Shown piece by piece: positions 9,003-19,432 of a stretch of 64,000 nt of DNA. Location: positions 29,459-93,458 of the forward strand of contig JAKOWB010000231.1 in NCBI GenBank assembly GCA_029781795.1, read 5' to 3'. This stretch comes from Pseudomonadota bacterium. Its GTDB lineage: Bacteria; Pseudomonadota; Alphaproteobacteria; Kiloniellales; JACOMY01. The position numbers were made by a program, and so were the translations under genes. The notes beneath the pieces are model-generated. The model did not search any database. It saw nothing but the letters and a program-made list of their open reading frames with translations, and was not told the origin of the DNA. Each line of letters begins with the position of its first letter. Positions within the stretch are counted from its first letter, which is position 1.

Positions 9003-9624
9003 ATGCCGGACTTCGCCCACGAGAAGCGCCTGGGACTCGCCGAAGGCCGGCTGGTCGTCGGCATCGACGAGGCGGGCCGCGGCCCCTGGGCCGGCCCGGT
9101 GGTCGCCGGCGCCGCGCTGCTGCCGGCCAGGGGGCTGGGACGCAGCCTGCGCCGGGACCTGGACGATTCGAAGAAGCTGGATGCGGCGACCCGCGAGCGG
9201 CTCTACGACGCGCTGCTGGGCGAGGCCCGGGTCGCCATCGGCGTCGCCACGGTGCGCGAGATCGACAGCCTCAACATCCTGCAGGCGACGCTGCTGGCCA
9301 TGCAGCGGGCCTATGCCGCCCTCGGCATCGCGGCCGAGGCGGCACTGGTGGACGGCAACCGGGCACCGGCCCTGCCCTGCCGCGCCGTCACCCTGATCGA
9401 GGGCGATTCGCTCTCGCTCTCCATCGCCGCCGCCTCGATCGTGGCAAAAGTGTCACGCGACCGCATGATGTGCGATCTGGCCCGGCGTCATCCCGGCTAC
9501 GGCTGGGAGCGCAACAAGGGCTATGGAACGGGTGAGCACGCGGCCGCCCTACAACATCTTGGGGTCACCGCGGAACATAGGGAGTCCTTCGCACCGGTCC
9601 GCCGCGCCCTCGGTCTAACTGATT

Positions 9625-9626
<2 letters not shown>
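9003..9626 (+). CDS. rnhB: Ribonuclease HII
   Basis: Removes RNA from RNA-DNA hybrids and cuts at single ribonucleotides misincorporated in DNA. 207 residues from ATG 9003. The catalytic motif GIDEAGRGPWAGPVVAGAA (Asp-Glu) is at about residues 20-38; DDSKKL follows, and the VDGN and SIAAASIVAKVSRDR blocks hold the other acidic/structural residues. The C-terminal GYGWERNKGYGT is diagnostic. The TGA stop overlaps a GANTC site in the leader of the next gene. The pairing of rnhB with ccrM is common in alphaproteobacteria. Confidence 0.96.
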
Positions 9627-10769
<1,143 letters not shown>

Positions 10770-10878
10770 CCTGCAGGGGCTGAAGCGCGGGTACTTCACC
10801 TGCTGCCTCAAGGCACGCTAGGCTTTGTCCCGAGGGGCGCGGCGGGCGCCTCGCGAACCGGGGGGTTCACAAAGGACA

Positions 10879-11316
10879 ATGCGCGCGCTCCTGGCAGGCC
10901 TCGCGGCCCTCTGCCTGCTGTCCGGCTGCGACGAGGAACCAGAACAGCCGACGGCGAACGTCACGGTGGCGGACGAGCTCTGCCGCGCGGTCTATGGCAC
11001 AGTGCTGGCGCCGCCGCGCTGGGCGAGCTGCGACTGCTTCCGCGACGCCATGATGGCGCTGCCGGACGGCGCGGAGCGGCTGGCCGGCGCGCGCTGGCAG
11101 GTGACCGAACTGGGCTATCTCATCCTGGCGGCGGCCGACGGCAAGCTCGGCGGCGCGGATCTCGAGGCCTTCCTCGGCAAGGCAGGGCTCGCCTCGGCCG
11201 CGGCCCTCAAGGACTGGTACCTCGGCTATGTCGCCAGGCTGCAGATCTCGGACGAGGTGACGCAGACGCTGATCAAGCGGAGCGGCGCCGCGCTCGCCAA
11301 GGCCTGCGTCATGTAG
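10879..11316 (+). CDS. Putative lipoprotein of unknown function
   Basis: 145 residues from ATG 10879, preceded by AAAGGA. The N-terminus MRALLAGLAALCLLSGCDEE has a lipobox (LSGC), so it is probably lipid-anchored in the envelope. The mature part has several cysteines (ELCRAVYG, SCDCFRDAM, KACVM) and is mostly helical. I do not recognise the family. It converges on the ATP synthase operon with a hairpin between them. Confidence 0.65.
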   Translation: MRALLAGLAALCLLSGCDEEPEQPTANVTVADELCRAVYGTVLAPPRWASCDCFRDAMMALPDGAERLAGARWQVTELGYLILAAADGKLGGADLEAFLGKAGLASAAALKDWYLGYVARLQISDEVTQTLIKRSGAALAKACVM

Positions 11317-11329
11317 CCGGAAACACGAC

Positions 11330-11356
11330 GGGCGGCCCCTTCATCAGGAGCCGCCC
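11330..11356 (-). terminator. Hairpin between the lipoprotein gene and atpF
   Basis: A 7-bp stem GGGCGGC/GCCGCCC with a 13-nt loop lies between two convergent genes. On the minus strand it is followed by CGTCGTGTTTCC, a weak T-rich tail, so it could end the F0 operon transcript and act in both directions. Confidence 0.45.
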
Positions 11357-11412
11357 GGCGCTTCCTCCCAGACGGTCTTCTTGCCTCTTAAGGGCGGACC
11401 GTTCAGGTCAAT

Positions 11413-11901
11413 TCAGTTGAGCTTCCTCGCCACCTCGGCCAGGCCCTGATCGACCAGCGCGTTGGCGCGCTCGGCGTCGAGGTTCTGCGCCAGCAGCTTG
11501 GCTGTGGCGGCGATGGCGACGTCGACTGCCTGGTTGCGCACCGCGGCCAGGGCCGCGGCCTCGGCCTGGGCAATCTTGTCCATCGCCAGCTGCTCGCGGC
11601 GCTTCAGCGCGACCTCGAGGTCCTTGGCCGCCTGCTCGGCGATGCGCTTGGCCTCGGCATGGGCATGCTCGAGGATGTGCTCGGCCTCGCCCAGCGCCTC
11701 GCGCTGCTTCTTCTTGTAGTCGGCCAGCATCTTCTCGGCCTGGTCGCGCAGCGCCTCGGCCTCCTCGATGGCGGCCCGGATGCGGGCGCCGCGCTTGTCC
11801 AGCGCGGCCAGCATCGGCTTCAGCCCCTTCCAGAAGAAGGCGGCCAGGACGATCAGCAGCGCCAGGCCGGTCCAGGTATAGCTGTCCTTGAGCAGTTCCA
11901 T
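11413..11901 (-). CDS. atpF: ATP synthase F0 subunit b
   Basis: Peripheral-stalk subunit linking F1 to the a subunit. 162 residues: one N-terminal membrane segment (TWTGLALLIVLAAFFWKGL) and then a long charged helix rich in Ala, Glu, Lys and Arg, ending NALVDQGLAEVARKLN. It is the last gene of the F0 operon; its ATG overlaps the stop of the preceding b' gene. The F1 operon is not in the window, as expected for alphaproteobacteria. Confidence 0.93.
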   Translation of the reverse strand: MELLKDSYTWTGLALLIVLAAFFWKGLKPMLAALDKRGARIRAAIEEAEALRDQAEKMLADYKKKQREALGEAEHILEHAHAEAKRIAEQAAKDLEVALKRREQLAMDKIAQAEAAALAAVRNQAVDVAIAATAKLLAQNLDAERANALVDQGLAEVARKLN

Positions 11902-12392
11902 CAGCCCTGCTCCCCCATGCTGCCGGCGACCGCCTGCTCGATCGCATCGGCCGCCGGGGCGGCGCCCAGCAGCTTGGCGGTGGCAAGGCCGGCGGCCTCG
12001 GTCGCGATGGATTTCAGGTTGGCGCGCGCGGTGGCCTCGGCCTGGGCGATTCGGGCCTCGGCCGCCTCGGTCTTCTTCGCCAGCTCGGCGGAGAAGGCGG
12101 CGATGCGGGCGTTGGCCGTCGCCTGGGCGGCGTCGGAAGCCTGCTTCATCGCCGCGCCGGCCTTGGCGCGAGCCTCGGCCAGCGCCTTCTCGTACTCGGC
12201 CAGGACCTGCTCAGCCTCGCCCTTCATGCGCTCGGCACGGGCCAGGTCGTCGTCGATCTTGTTCTGCCGCTGCTCCAGCACCCCGCCCAGGCGCGGCAGC
12301 ACCAGCCGCCAGAGCACCAGGAACATGAGGGCAAAGATCACCAGCAGCCAGAAGATCTGGCTCGGCGCCGTCGCGAGGTTGAATTGAGGCAT
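11901..12392 (-). CDS. atpG: ATP synthase F0 subunit b'
   Basis: Second, divergent b-type stalk subunit found in alphaproteobacteria, cyanobacteria and chloroplasts; it forms a heterodimer with b. 163 residues from ATG 12392 (MPQFNLATAPSQIFWLLV), preferred over an upstream in-frame start because this matches the usual b' start. One membrane segment, then RLGGVLEQRQNKIDDDL and a long coiled-coil helix. ATGA overlap with atpF. Confidence 0.9.
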   Translation of the reverse strand: MPQFNLATAPSQIFWLLVIFALMFLVLWRLVLPRLGGVLEQRQNKIDDDLARAERMKGEAEQVLAEYEKALAEARAKAGAAMKQASDAAQATANARIAAFSAELAKKTEAAEARIAQAEATARANLKSIATEAAGLATAKLLGAAPAADAIEQAVAGSMGEQG

Positions 12393-12484
12393 GGGCCCGG
12401 CCCGTCCTGACAGTCCGTTGCTCTGAAACGCCACGTCTCCGCCCGGCCGGCCGCCTGGGCGCGGCCGGGACGGTCAGTGGAAGC

Positions 12485-12712
12485 TCAGACCACGAACAGC
12501 AGCATGATGGCGACGAGCAGCGAGAAGAGCGCGATGGCTTCCGTCACGGCGAAGCCGATCCAGATGTTCGCGCCGATCTCGTCCTTGGCCGCCGGGTTGC
12601 GGGCGATCGCACCGAAGTAGGACGACCACACGTTGCCCACGCCGACGCCGGCACCGATCATGCCGAGGGTGGCCAGGCCCGCACCGATCAGCTTCGCAGC
12701 TTCCGCTTCCAT
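12485..12712 (-). CDS. atpE: ATP synthase F0 subunit c
   Basis: Proteolipid that forms the rotating c-ring. 75 residues and two hydrophobic helices: the first with the glycine motif GAGVGVGN, then the polar loop ARNPAAKDE, and the second carrying the proton-binding glutamate in AVTEAIALF. Length and order are typical. It lies between the a and b' genes in the operon. Confidence 0.97.
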   Translation of the reverse strand: MEAEAAKLIGAGLATLGMIGAGVGVGNVWSSYFGAIARNPAAKDEIGANIWIGFAVTEAIALFSLLVAIMLLFVV

Positions 12713-12774
12713 CTCGATAACTCCCTTCCCGAAAACTCTGTTGAACCCGAAAGACCTCGACCCGACGCGCCGCC

Positions 12775-13527
12775 TCAGTGCATGTGGATGGCGTCGTGCA
12801 GGTAGATGCAGGTGAGGATGGTGAAGACGTAGGCCTGCAGGATGGCGACCAGCACTTCCAGGGCGGTGATGCCGACCAGGAAGAGCAGCGGGAAGATGCC
12901 CGCGGCGCCCAGCAGGATGACGAAACCGGCGATGATCTTCAGCAGCACGTGACCGACGGTCATGTTGGCGAAGAGACGCACCGAGAGGCTGATCGGCCGC
13001 GACAGGTAGCTGATCAGCTCGATCGGGATCAGGATCACCGCGGTCCAGCCCGGCGCGCCGTGCGGAAAGAAGAACCGCAGGAAGTGCAGGCCGTGGATGG
13101 CGAAGCCGATGATCGTCACCGTCACGAAGATGATGATCGCCATCGTGAAGGTCACGATGATGTGGCTGGCGAAGGTGAAGGAGTGCGGCAGCAGGCCGAG
13201 CAGGTTGCCGAACAGCAGGAACATGAAGAGCGTGAAGATGAAGGGGAAGAACCTGCGTCCCTGCTGCCCGACGTTGTCGCGCACCATGTTGGCGATGGTC
13301 TCGTAGAAGATCTCGGCCACCGACTGCAGGCGGCCCGGCACCAGCGCGCGCCGGCTGGTGCCGACCAGCAGCAGGGTGCAGACCAGCACCGCGGTGATCA
13401 GCATCCAGAGTGCCGAGTTGGAGAAGGAGACGTCGTAGCCGCCGATCTCCAGCCGCGCGAGCGGACGGATCTCGAACTGCTCCATCGGATGGAAGGGGCT
13501 TGCCGCGTGCTCTGCCTCGGTCGCCAA
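12775..13527 (-). CDS. atpB: ATP synthase F0 subunit a
   Basis: Membrane subunit that forms the proton half-channels beside the c-ring. 250 residues from TTG 13527, chosen because GAGGG lies about 10 bases upstream and a longer frame would run into atpI; ATG 13485 (MEQFEIRPL) is the alternative. Several membrane helices are visible. The essential arginine is in the PISLSVRLFANMTVGHVLL block, and the final helix ends YVFTILTCIYLHDAIHMH. Confidence 0.93.
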   Translation of the reverse strand: MATEAEHAASPFHPMEQFEIRPLARLEIGGYDVSFSNSALWMLITAVLVCTLLLVGTSRRALVPGRLQSVAEIFYETIANMVRDNVGQQGRRFFPFIFTLFMFLLFGNLLGLLPHSFTFASHIIVTFTMAIIIFVTVTIIGFAIHGLHFLRFFFPHGAPGWTAVILIPIELISYLSRPISLSVRLFANMTVGHVLLKIIAGFVILLGAAGIFPLLFLVGITALEVLVAILQAYVFTILTCIYLHDAIHMH

Positions 13528-13553
13528 GGTGTCGCTTCCCTCTGTCCCGTCCT

Positions 13554-13898
13554 CTAGGTCCCCGGTCCGGCCCGCTTCGCGTCCCGCTGCCGCCTGCGCT
13601 CGGCTTCCAACTGGTTTGCCGTGCGTATGACGTTCCGCAGCGCCGCCGCCGAACCCACGAAAAAGAACACGATCATCAGCCACGGCTTGCTGCCGAGCCA
13701 GTAGTCGAGCAACACGCCCAACCCCGTACCGACGACCAGCGCCGCCAGGATCTCCACGGCGATGCGGAAACCGGCGCCCATGCCCTGGCTGTTCAGGACC
13801 GGACCGCGTGGCGCCCGTCCGCCGTCTCGACGCTGGCGCGCCTTGGACAGCCGTTCGCCCAGTTCCCGCAGTGATTCCGGCGTCTTGGGATCGTCCAT
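13554..13898 (-). CDS. atpI: ATP synthase accessory protein AtpI
   Basis: First gene of the F0 operon; AtpI helps c-ring assembly and Mg uptake in some bacteria. 114 residues: a charged N-terminal region (about 1-40), two membrane segments (VEILAALVVGTGLGVLLDYWLG and PWLMIVFFFVGSAAAL), and a basic C-terminal tail. This is the normal alphaproteobacterial architecture. It lies 26 bp ahead of atpB. Confidence 0.87.
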   Translation of the reverse strand: MDDPKTPESLRELGERLSKARQRRDGGRAPRGPVLNSQGMGAGFRIAVEILAALVVGTGLGVLLDYWLGSKPWLMIVFFFVGSAAALRNVIRTANQLEAERRRQRDAKRAGPGT

Positions 13899-14083
13899 GA
13901 CCTCAGCCTAACATTCGCCGGCCAAGCCACGCAGACCCCCTCGGCCCGGCGTCACCGCCACCCCGAAAGGCGGCGGCACCATATGGACGGCCCCGCACCC
14001 TGTCAAGCAAGCGTGACGCAGGGCGCGGGCGCCTGGCTTGCGGCGCTTTGGCACGGCATTTCCGGGGTCCGGAGTCGGCCCTT

Positions 14084-14995
14084 TCAGCCGGGCGGATGCT
14101 CGGCGTGCCAGTGCCGCGCGATGGCCTCGCGCGTCGCCCACCAGACCCCGGGCTTCGCCGCCGCGTAGTCGAGGAAGCGGGCCAGCGCCCGGGCCCGCCC
14201 CGGCCGGCCGGAGAGGCGGCAGTGCAGCCCGATCGACAGCATGCGCGGCTGGCCGGCCTCGCCTTCCGCGTAGAGCTGGTCGAAAGAGTCCTTGAGGTAG
14301 GTGAAAAACTGGTCGCCGCTGTTGAAGCCCTGGGGCATGGCGAAGCGGAAGTCGTTGCTGTCCAGCGCGTAGGGCACGATCAGATGGTGCCCGCCGCTCC
14401 GCGTCGCCACCCAGTAGGGCAGGTCGTCGGCGTAGGAATCGGCGCTGTAGAGGAAGCCGCCGGCCTCGATCACCAGGTCCAGGGTCTGCGGCGAGACGCG
14501 GCCGGTGTACCAGCCGAGCGGCCGGCTGCCGGTCATCGCGGCGTGGATCCGCATCGCCTCGGCGATCTGCACCCGCTCCTGCTCAGGCGGCATGTCTTTG
14601 TAGTCGATCCACTTCAGGCCGTGGCTGGCGATCTCCCAGCCGGCCTCCAGCATGGCCGCCACCTGCTCCGGTCCGCGCTTGAGGGCCATGGCGACGCCGA
14701 ACACGGTCAGCGGCAGCCTGCGTTCGGTGAAGAGGCGCCAGAGCCGCCAGAAGCCGGCGCGGCTGCCGTACTCGTACATCGATTCCATGTTGGGGCTGCG
14801 CATGCCGGGCCAGGAGGCCGCGCCCACGGTCTCGGACAGGAAGGCCTCGCTGCCGGCGTCGCCGTGCAGGATCGAGTTCTCGCCGCCCTCCTCGTAGTTC
14901 AGCACGCATTGCACGGCGATCACCGCGCCGCCGGGCCAGCGCGGGTCGGGCGCGTGGCGGCCATAGCCGGCAAGGTCGCGGGGATAGTCGCTCAT
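14084..14995 (-). CDS. PuuE-like polysaccharide deacetylase/allantoinase family protein
   Basis: 303 residues of the NodB-like fold. MSDYPRDLAGYGRHAPDPRWPGGA matches the PuuE (urate catabolism, allantoinase) subfamily, as do NYEEGGENSILHGD, SPNMESMYEYGSRAGFWRL, GWEIASHGLKWIDY (metal-site His region) and GWYTGRVSPQT. PuuE members hydrolyse allantoin in several bacteria. No ureide genes lie nearby, so the substrate is inferred from the family only. Confidence 0.82.
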   Translation of the reverse strand: MSDYPRDLAGYGRHAPDPRWPGGAVIAVQCVLNYEEGGENSILHGDAGSEAFLSETVGAASWPGMRSPNMESMYEYGSRAGFWRLWRLFTERRLPLTVFGVAMALKRGPEQVAAMLEAGWEIASHGLKWIDYKDMPPEQERVQIAEAMRIHAAMTGSRPLGWYTGRVSPQTLDLVIEAGGFLYSADSYADDLPYWVATRSGGHHLIVPYALDSNDFRFAMPQGFNSGDQFFTYLKDSFDQLYAEGEAGQPRMLSIGLHCRLSGRPGRARALARFLDYAAAKPGVWWATREAIARHWHAEHPPG

Positions 14996-15048
14996 GGCCA
15001 GCCCTCCTGCCTGTCCGGGCGGAGTATAGCCGCGGCGGGCGGCTGGCC

Positions 15049-18000
15049 CTACGCGCTCTCGCGCAGCGCCGCCGCGGCCTGCAGGTCGACCGAGACGAGC
15101 TGGGAGACGCCACGCTCGCCCATGGTGACGCCGTAGAGGCGGTCCATGCGCGCCATCGACAGTCGGTGGTGGGTGATGATGAGGAAGCGCGTGCCGGTCT
15201 CGGCCGCCAGTTCCTCCACCAGCGAGCAGAAGCGGTCGACGTTGGCGTCGTCCAGCGGCGCGTCCACCTCGTCCAGCACGCAGATCGGCGCCGGGTTGGT
15301 CAGGAACACGCCGAACAGCAGCGCCAGGGCGGTCAGCGCCTGCTCGCCACCGGACAGCAGCGAGAGCACCGAGAGGCGCTTGCCCGGCGGGCTGGCCATG
15401 ATCTCCAGCCCGGCTTCCAGCGGGTCCTCCGCCTCGGTCAGGGAAAGGTGCGCGCGCCCGCCGCCGAAGAGGCGGACGAAGAGCTCGCTGAAGTGGCGGT
15501 TCACCGTCTCGAAGGCGGCCAGCAGACGCTCGCGCCCCTCGCGGTTCAGGCTGGCGATGCCCTGGCGCAGGCGGGCGATGGCGGCCACCAGGTCGCTGCG
15601 CTCGTTCTGCATGCCCTGGATCTGGGTCTCCAGCTCACCGGCCTCATGCTCGGCGCGCAGGTTGACCGGGCCGATGGTCTCGCGCTCGCGGGTCAGGCGG
15701 TTCAGCTTGCTGGCCAGCTCCTCGCGCCCCGGCAGCTCGGCGCCGGGATCGACCTCGGCCGCCGACAGCAGCCCGTCGAGGCCGCAGCCGATGCGCTCGG
15801 CGACGCGCGCGACCAGGGTCTCCAGCGCGATGCGGGTCTGCTCGCCGTGGCCTTCGGCGCGCACGCGGCCCTCGCGCGCCTCGGCCAGGCGCTGCTCGGC
15901 GGCCTTCAGGGCGCGCTGCGTCTCGACCTGCCTGGTCTCCGCCGCCGCCAGCGCGTCGGCGGCGTCGCGCCGCGCCTGGCTCGCGGTCTCGATCAGCGCC
16001 GCCAGCGCGGCCTGCTTCTCGGCGATGGCGGCGGGCTGCGCGCGCAGCGTCTCCAGCTCCGCCGTCAGCGTCGCCTCGCGCTCGCCGAGCTCGGTCAGGA
16101 AGCGCTGCGCCTCCTCCAGCCGCCGGCGCCAGGAGGTGCGCTCCTGCCCGATGGCGGCGAGGCGCGCCTTGGCGACCTCGGCCTCGCGCAGCAGGCGCTC
16201 CAGGGTCGAGCGGCAGCCGGTCATCAGGCCGCGGCTCTCGGCCAGCGTCGCCCGCGCCTCGGTCACCTGGCCGCGCAGCACGGCGAGATCGGGCAGGCCG
16301 GCCAGCTCGCCGGCGACGCCGTTGCGCTGGCCTTCCAGGTCCTGCCCCTCGGCGGTCAGGCGCTGCAGCGCCTCGCCCAGCGCGCCGAGGCGGCTTTCCA
16401 GCGCCGCCGCCTTGCGGGCCAGCGCCGCCTGGCGCTCGTTCGCCTGGTTGGCACGCTGGAAGGCGGCGTTCACCGCCTGGCGCGCCAGGCGCTCGGCCTC
16501 GATGGTCTCGTTGAGGCTGCTGCGGGTCTCCAGGTGGCGGGCGCGCCTGGCATCGAGGCCCGGCGCTTCGGCCTGCTGCTGCTGGCGCAGTTCGGCGAGG
16601 CGGTTCTTCTGCTGCAGCCGCTGCGCCGCCAGGGTCGGCGCGTCGGCCTTGGCGGTGAAGCCGTCCCAGCGCCAGAGGTCGCCGGCCTTGGTCACCAGCC
16701 GCTGGCCGGGAATCAGCAGCGGCTGCAGGCGCCGCCCGGTCTCGACGTCGGGCACCAGGCCGATCTGCGACAGGCGGCGCTGCAGCGGCGCCGGCCCGCG
16801 CACATAGAGGCCGAGGCTGGCGACGCCGTCCGGCAGGTGCGGCACGGGGTCCAGCGGCGGCAGCTCGGCCCAGTGCGCCGGCGCGGTCTCGTCCAAGGGC
16901 GCGTCGAGATCGTCGCCCAGCGCGGCGCCGAGCGCCGCCTCGAAGCCGGCCTCCACCGTCACCGCGTCGACGGCGGCCGGCCAGAGCGCGACCTCCTTCG
17001 GCTCCACCACCGAAGCGAGGGCGGCGATCTCCGCCGTCAGGCGATTGTGGCTCTTCTCCACCTCGGCCAGGGCCTGGCGCGCCTGCTCCTCGGCCTGGCG
17101 CGCCTGGGCCAGGGTCTGCACCGCGGCCTCGGCCGCCTCGCGCGTGGCGGCGACGGCGGAGTTGGCTTCGTGCAGCTCGGTCTCGGCGGCCGCCAGGGCG
17201 CCGCCCTGGTCGCGCTCGGCCGTAAGCTTCGCGTGCTCGGCCGCGGCCTCCTGCTGCTGGCGCTGATGACGCTGCAGGCGGCCGGCGATCTCGTCGGCGC
17301 GGCGGCGCAGCGCCTGGGCCCGCGCCTCGTCGGCGGCGAGCTGGCGGGTCAGTGCCTCCAGCGCCTGCTCCTGCTTGGTGACGCGCTCGCCGGCGGCGGC
17401 CAGCTCCTGCTCGGCCGCCTGGCGGGCGGTCTCGGCCTCGGGGCGGAAGGCCTCGATGGCCTCGGCCTCGCGGGCCAGGTGCTCGTCGGCCTGGCGGGCG
17501 TCCTCGGCCTGCGATTCGGCGCGGCCGCGGTCCTGGCCCATCTGCTGGCGGCGCTGCTCGGCGGCTCTCGTCTGCGCCTCGACCTGCGCCAACTCGCGCG
17601 CCAATGCCTCGCGGTCCAGGGTCAGGCGCTGCAGGCGCGCGGCCGCCTCGGCCTCGCCCTGGCGCAGGCCGGGCAGCAGCTCGGCCGCTTCCGCCTCGGC
17701 CGTGGTCGCCGCGGCCACCGCCTCGGTCGATTCGGCGACGAGCTGTCCCGCCGCTTCCAGCGCCGCCTCGGCCTCGGCCAGCGCCTGCTTGGTCGCCTCG
17801 GCCTCGAGGTGCAGCAGCAGCGCCTCGTGCCGGCGCATCTGCTCGGCGACATTGCGATAGCGCGTCGCCTGGCGCGCCTGCTTCTTCAGCGCGCCGAGCT
17901 GGTTCTCCAGCGTCTTGATGACGTCGTCGAGGCGCGCGAGGTTGGTTTCCGCCGCCTTCAGGCGCAGCTCGGCCTCGTGCCGGCGGCTGTGCAGGCCGGT

Positions 18001-18513
18001 GATGCCGGCGGCCTCCTCCAGCAGCGCGCGGCGGTCGGTCGGCTTGGCGTTGATGATGGCGCCGATGCGCCCCTGGCTCACCAGCGCGGTGGAGTGCGCG
18101 CCGCTGGCGGCGTCGGCGAACAGAAGCTGCACGTCGCGCGCCCGCACGTCGCGGCCGTTGATCTCGTAGCCCGAGCCCTGGCCGCGCTCGATGCGGCGCG
18201 TGACCTCCAGCTCGCTCTCCTCGTTGAACTGCGGCGCCGCCTTGCGGTCGCTGTTGTCCAGGGTCAGCGACACCTCGGCGACGTTGCGCGCCGGGCGCGC
18301 CTGGGTGCCGGCGAAGATGACGTCGTCCATCTCGCCGCCGCGCATGCGCTTGGCCGAGGTCTCGCCCATCACCCAGCGCAGCGCCTCGACCAGGTTCGAC
18401 TTGCCGCAGCCGTTCGGGCCGACGATGCCGGTCGTGCCGTTGCCGATCACCAGCTCGGTCGGATCGACGAAGGACTTGAACCCGGTCAGCCGGAGCTTGG
18501 AAAACTGCACCAC
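15049..18513 (-). CDS. smc: Chromosome segregation protein SMC
   Basis: Condensin ATPase that organises and segregates chromosomes. 1154 residues. Walker A GPNGCGKS is at 32-39, so the N-terminal head is intact. Two long Ala/Glu/Arg-rich coiled coils flank a central hinge region (about 480-620). The C-terminal head carries the ABC signature LSGGEQALTALAL and Walker B ICVLDEVDAPLDDANVDRF. The length is typical. It lies downstream of a dsbA-like gene on the same strand, with a strong hairpin between them. Confidence 0.97.
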   Translation of the reverse strand: MVQFSKLRLTGFKSFVDPTELVIGNGTTGIVGPNGCGKSNLVEALRWVMGETSAKRMRGGEMDDVIFAGTQARPARNVAEVSLTLDNSDRKAAPQFNEESELEVTRRIERGQGSGYEINGRDVRARDVQLLFADAASGAHSTALVSQGRIGAIINAKPTDRRALLEEAAGITGLHSRRHEAELRLKAAETNLARLDDVIKTLENQLGALKKQARQATRYRNVAEQMRRHEALLLHLEAEATKQALAEAEAALEAAGQLVAESTEAVAAATTAEAEAAELLPGLRQGEAEAAARLQRLTLDREALARELAQVEAQTRAAEQRRQQMGQDRGRAESQAEDARQADEHLAREAEAIEAFRPEAETARQAAEQELAAAGERVTKQEQALEALTRQLAADEARAQALRRRADEIAGRLQRHQRQQQEAAAEHAKLTAERDQGGALAAAETELHEANSAVAATREAAEAAVQTLAQARQAEEQARQALAEVEKSHNRLTAEIAALASVVEPKEVALWPAAVDAVTVEAGFEAALGAALGDDLDAPLDETAPAHWAELPPLDPVPHLPDGVASLGLYVRGPAPLQRRLSQIGLVPDVETGRRLQPLLIPGQRLVTKAGDLWRWDGFTAKADAPTLAAQRLQQKNRLAELRQQQQAEAPGLDARRARHLETRSSLNETIEAERLARQAVNAAFQRANQANERQAALARKAAALESRLGALGEALQRLTAEGQDLEGQRNGVAGELAGLPDLAVLRGQVTEARATLAESRGLMTGCRSTLERLLREAEVAKARLAAIGQERTSWRRRLEEAQRFLTELGEREATLTAELETLRAQPAAIAEKQAALAALIETASQARRDAADALAAAETRQVETQRALKAAEQRLAEAREGRVRAEGHGEQTRIALETLVARVAERIGCGLDGLLSAAEVDPGAELPGREELASKLNRLTRERETIGPVNLRAEHEAGELETQIQGMQNERSDLVAAIARLRQGIASLNREGRERLLAAFETVNRHFSELFVRLFGGGRAHLSLTEAEDPLEAGLEIMASPPGKRLSVLSLLSGGEQALTALALLFGVFLTNPAPICVLDEVDAPLDDANVDRFCSLVEELAAETGTRFLIITHHRLSMARMDRLYGVTMGERGVSQLVSVDLQAAAALRESA

Positions 18514-18540
18514 GCGCTGCTACCCCCTCTGGATAAGACG

Positions 18541-18573
18541 CCCCGCGGCCGGCGCTCCGGCCCGGCCGCGGGG
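18541..18573 (-). terminator. GC-rich hairpin between the dsbA-like gene and smc
   Basis: An 11-bp perfect stem CCCCGCGGCCG/CGGCCGCGGGG with an 11-nt loop starts 13 bases after the dsbA-like stop and ends 28 bases before the smc start. On the minus strand the tail is CGTCTTATCC, not a clean U-run, so it may be a weak terminator or attenuator. Confidence 0.5.
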
Positions 18574-18585
18574 CGCGGTACCTTG

Positions 18586-19224
18586 TCAGCCCTGCAGGAT
18601 CTGGATCGCCTTGGACAGATCCTCGTAGGTCTTGGGCTGCACCTTCTCGCCGTTCAGGATGATGGTCGGCGTGCCCTTGATGTCGTAGGTGGCGGTGGCG
18701 TAGTCGACGCGGTCGAGGATCTTGTTCAGCACCGCCTCGTCGTTGACGCACTGGTCGAAGCGCGCCTGGTCGAAGCCGGCGAGCTGCGCGACCTTGAAGA
18801 GCGCGCCGGCCGTGTCCTCGGCCGTCAGCCACTCCGCCTGCTGCTTGAAGACCAGGTCGATGAAGCCGAAGAAGGCCTCGCCCTGCAGGCACTCCGACAC
18901 CATCGCCGCCCAGAGCGCCGGGGCGTTCAGCGGGAAGTGCCGGTAGACGTAGAGCAGCTTGCCGCTGTCGATCCAGTCGGTCTTCAAGCTCGGCATGATC
19001 GTCTCGTTGAAGTGCGCGCAGTGCGGGCACGAGAGCGAGGCGTACTCGATCATCACCGCCTTGGCCGCCGGGTTGCCCAGCGTGCGGTCGTCCAGGAAGA
19101 GGCCGGTCGCCGGGTCGAGGCCGGCCGGCGGATCGGCCGCCAGCGCCAGTCGCCCAGCCAGCGGCAGGCTCGCCGCCGCCACGCCCAAACCCAGCCCGCC
19201 CAACAGGATCTGCCGTCTGTTCAT
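18586..19224 (-). CDS. DsbA-family thiol-disulfide protein (Tat-like signal)
   Basis: Exported thioredoxin-fold protein, 212 residues. The N-terminus MNRRQILLGGLGLGVAAASLP has a twin-arginine-like RRQILLGG pattern. The active-site motif is SCPHCAHF (CPHC, the DsbA type), and the cis-Pro loop is IKGTPTIILNG. A helical insertion lies between them (about 115-180). It probably oxidises or isomerises envelope proteins. The neighbours DUF721 and mutY lie divergently upstream, an arrangement I recognise from other alphaproteobacteria. Confidence 0.87.
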   Translation of the reverse strand: MNRRQILLGGLGLGVAAASLPLAGRLALAADPPAGLDPATGLFLDDRTLGNPAAKAVMIEYASLSCPHCAHFNETIMPSLKTDWIDSGKLLYVYRHFPLNAPALWAAMVSECLQGEAFFGFIDLVFKQQAEWLTAEDTAGALFKVAQLAGFDQARFDQCVNDEAVLNKILDRVDYATATYDIKGTPTIILNGEKVQPKTYEDLSKAIQILQG

Positions 19225-19432
19225 CGTCCTACCTACTAGATGTTGTGCATCCTAGGACGGCGCTTTACGACGTCTCAAGCGCCGAGTTGTCCACAGGGGC
19301 GCCAGGTCCGCCGGGCGGGGGCCGTCCGCCACCCAGGCATCTTTTCGCTATGTATTACGCGGGCATCTTGTCCGCCGTTGGGCATAGCGCAAGGGACCGG
19401 GGATCACAAATCCGCGGGTCAGGCCGCCGCCG

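Noticed and set aside
15166..19239. Very long open frame (about 1350 codons) on the plus strand opposite smc and the dsbA-like gene
   Set aside because: It is a shadow of the GC-rich codons of smc: low-complexity Arg/Ala/Gly/Leu/Gln composition with no family motifs, and smc itself is unmistakable.
19287..19295. DnaA-box-like TTGTCCACA upstream of the dsbA-like gene
   Set aside because: A single match in 64 kb with no AT-rich unwinding region or other boxes; expected by chance.
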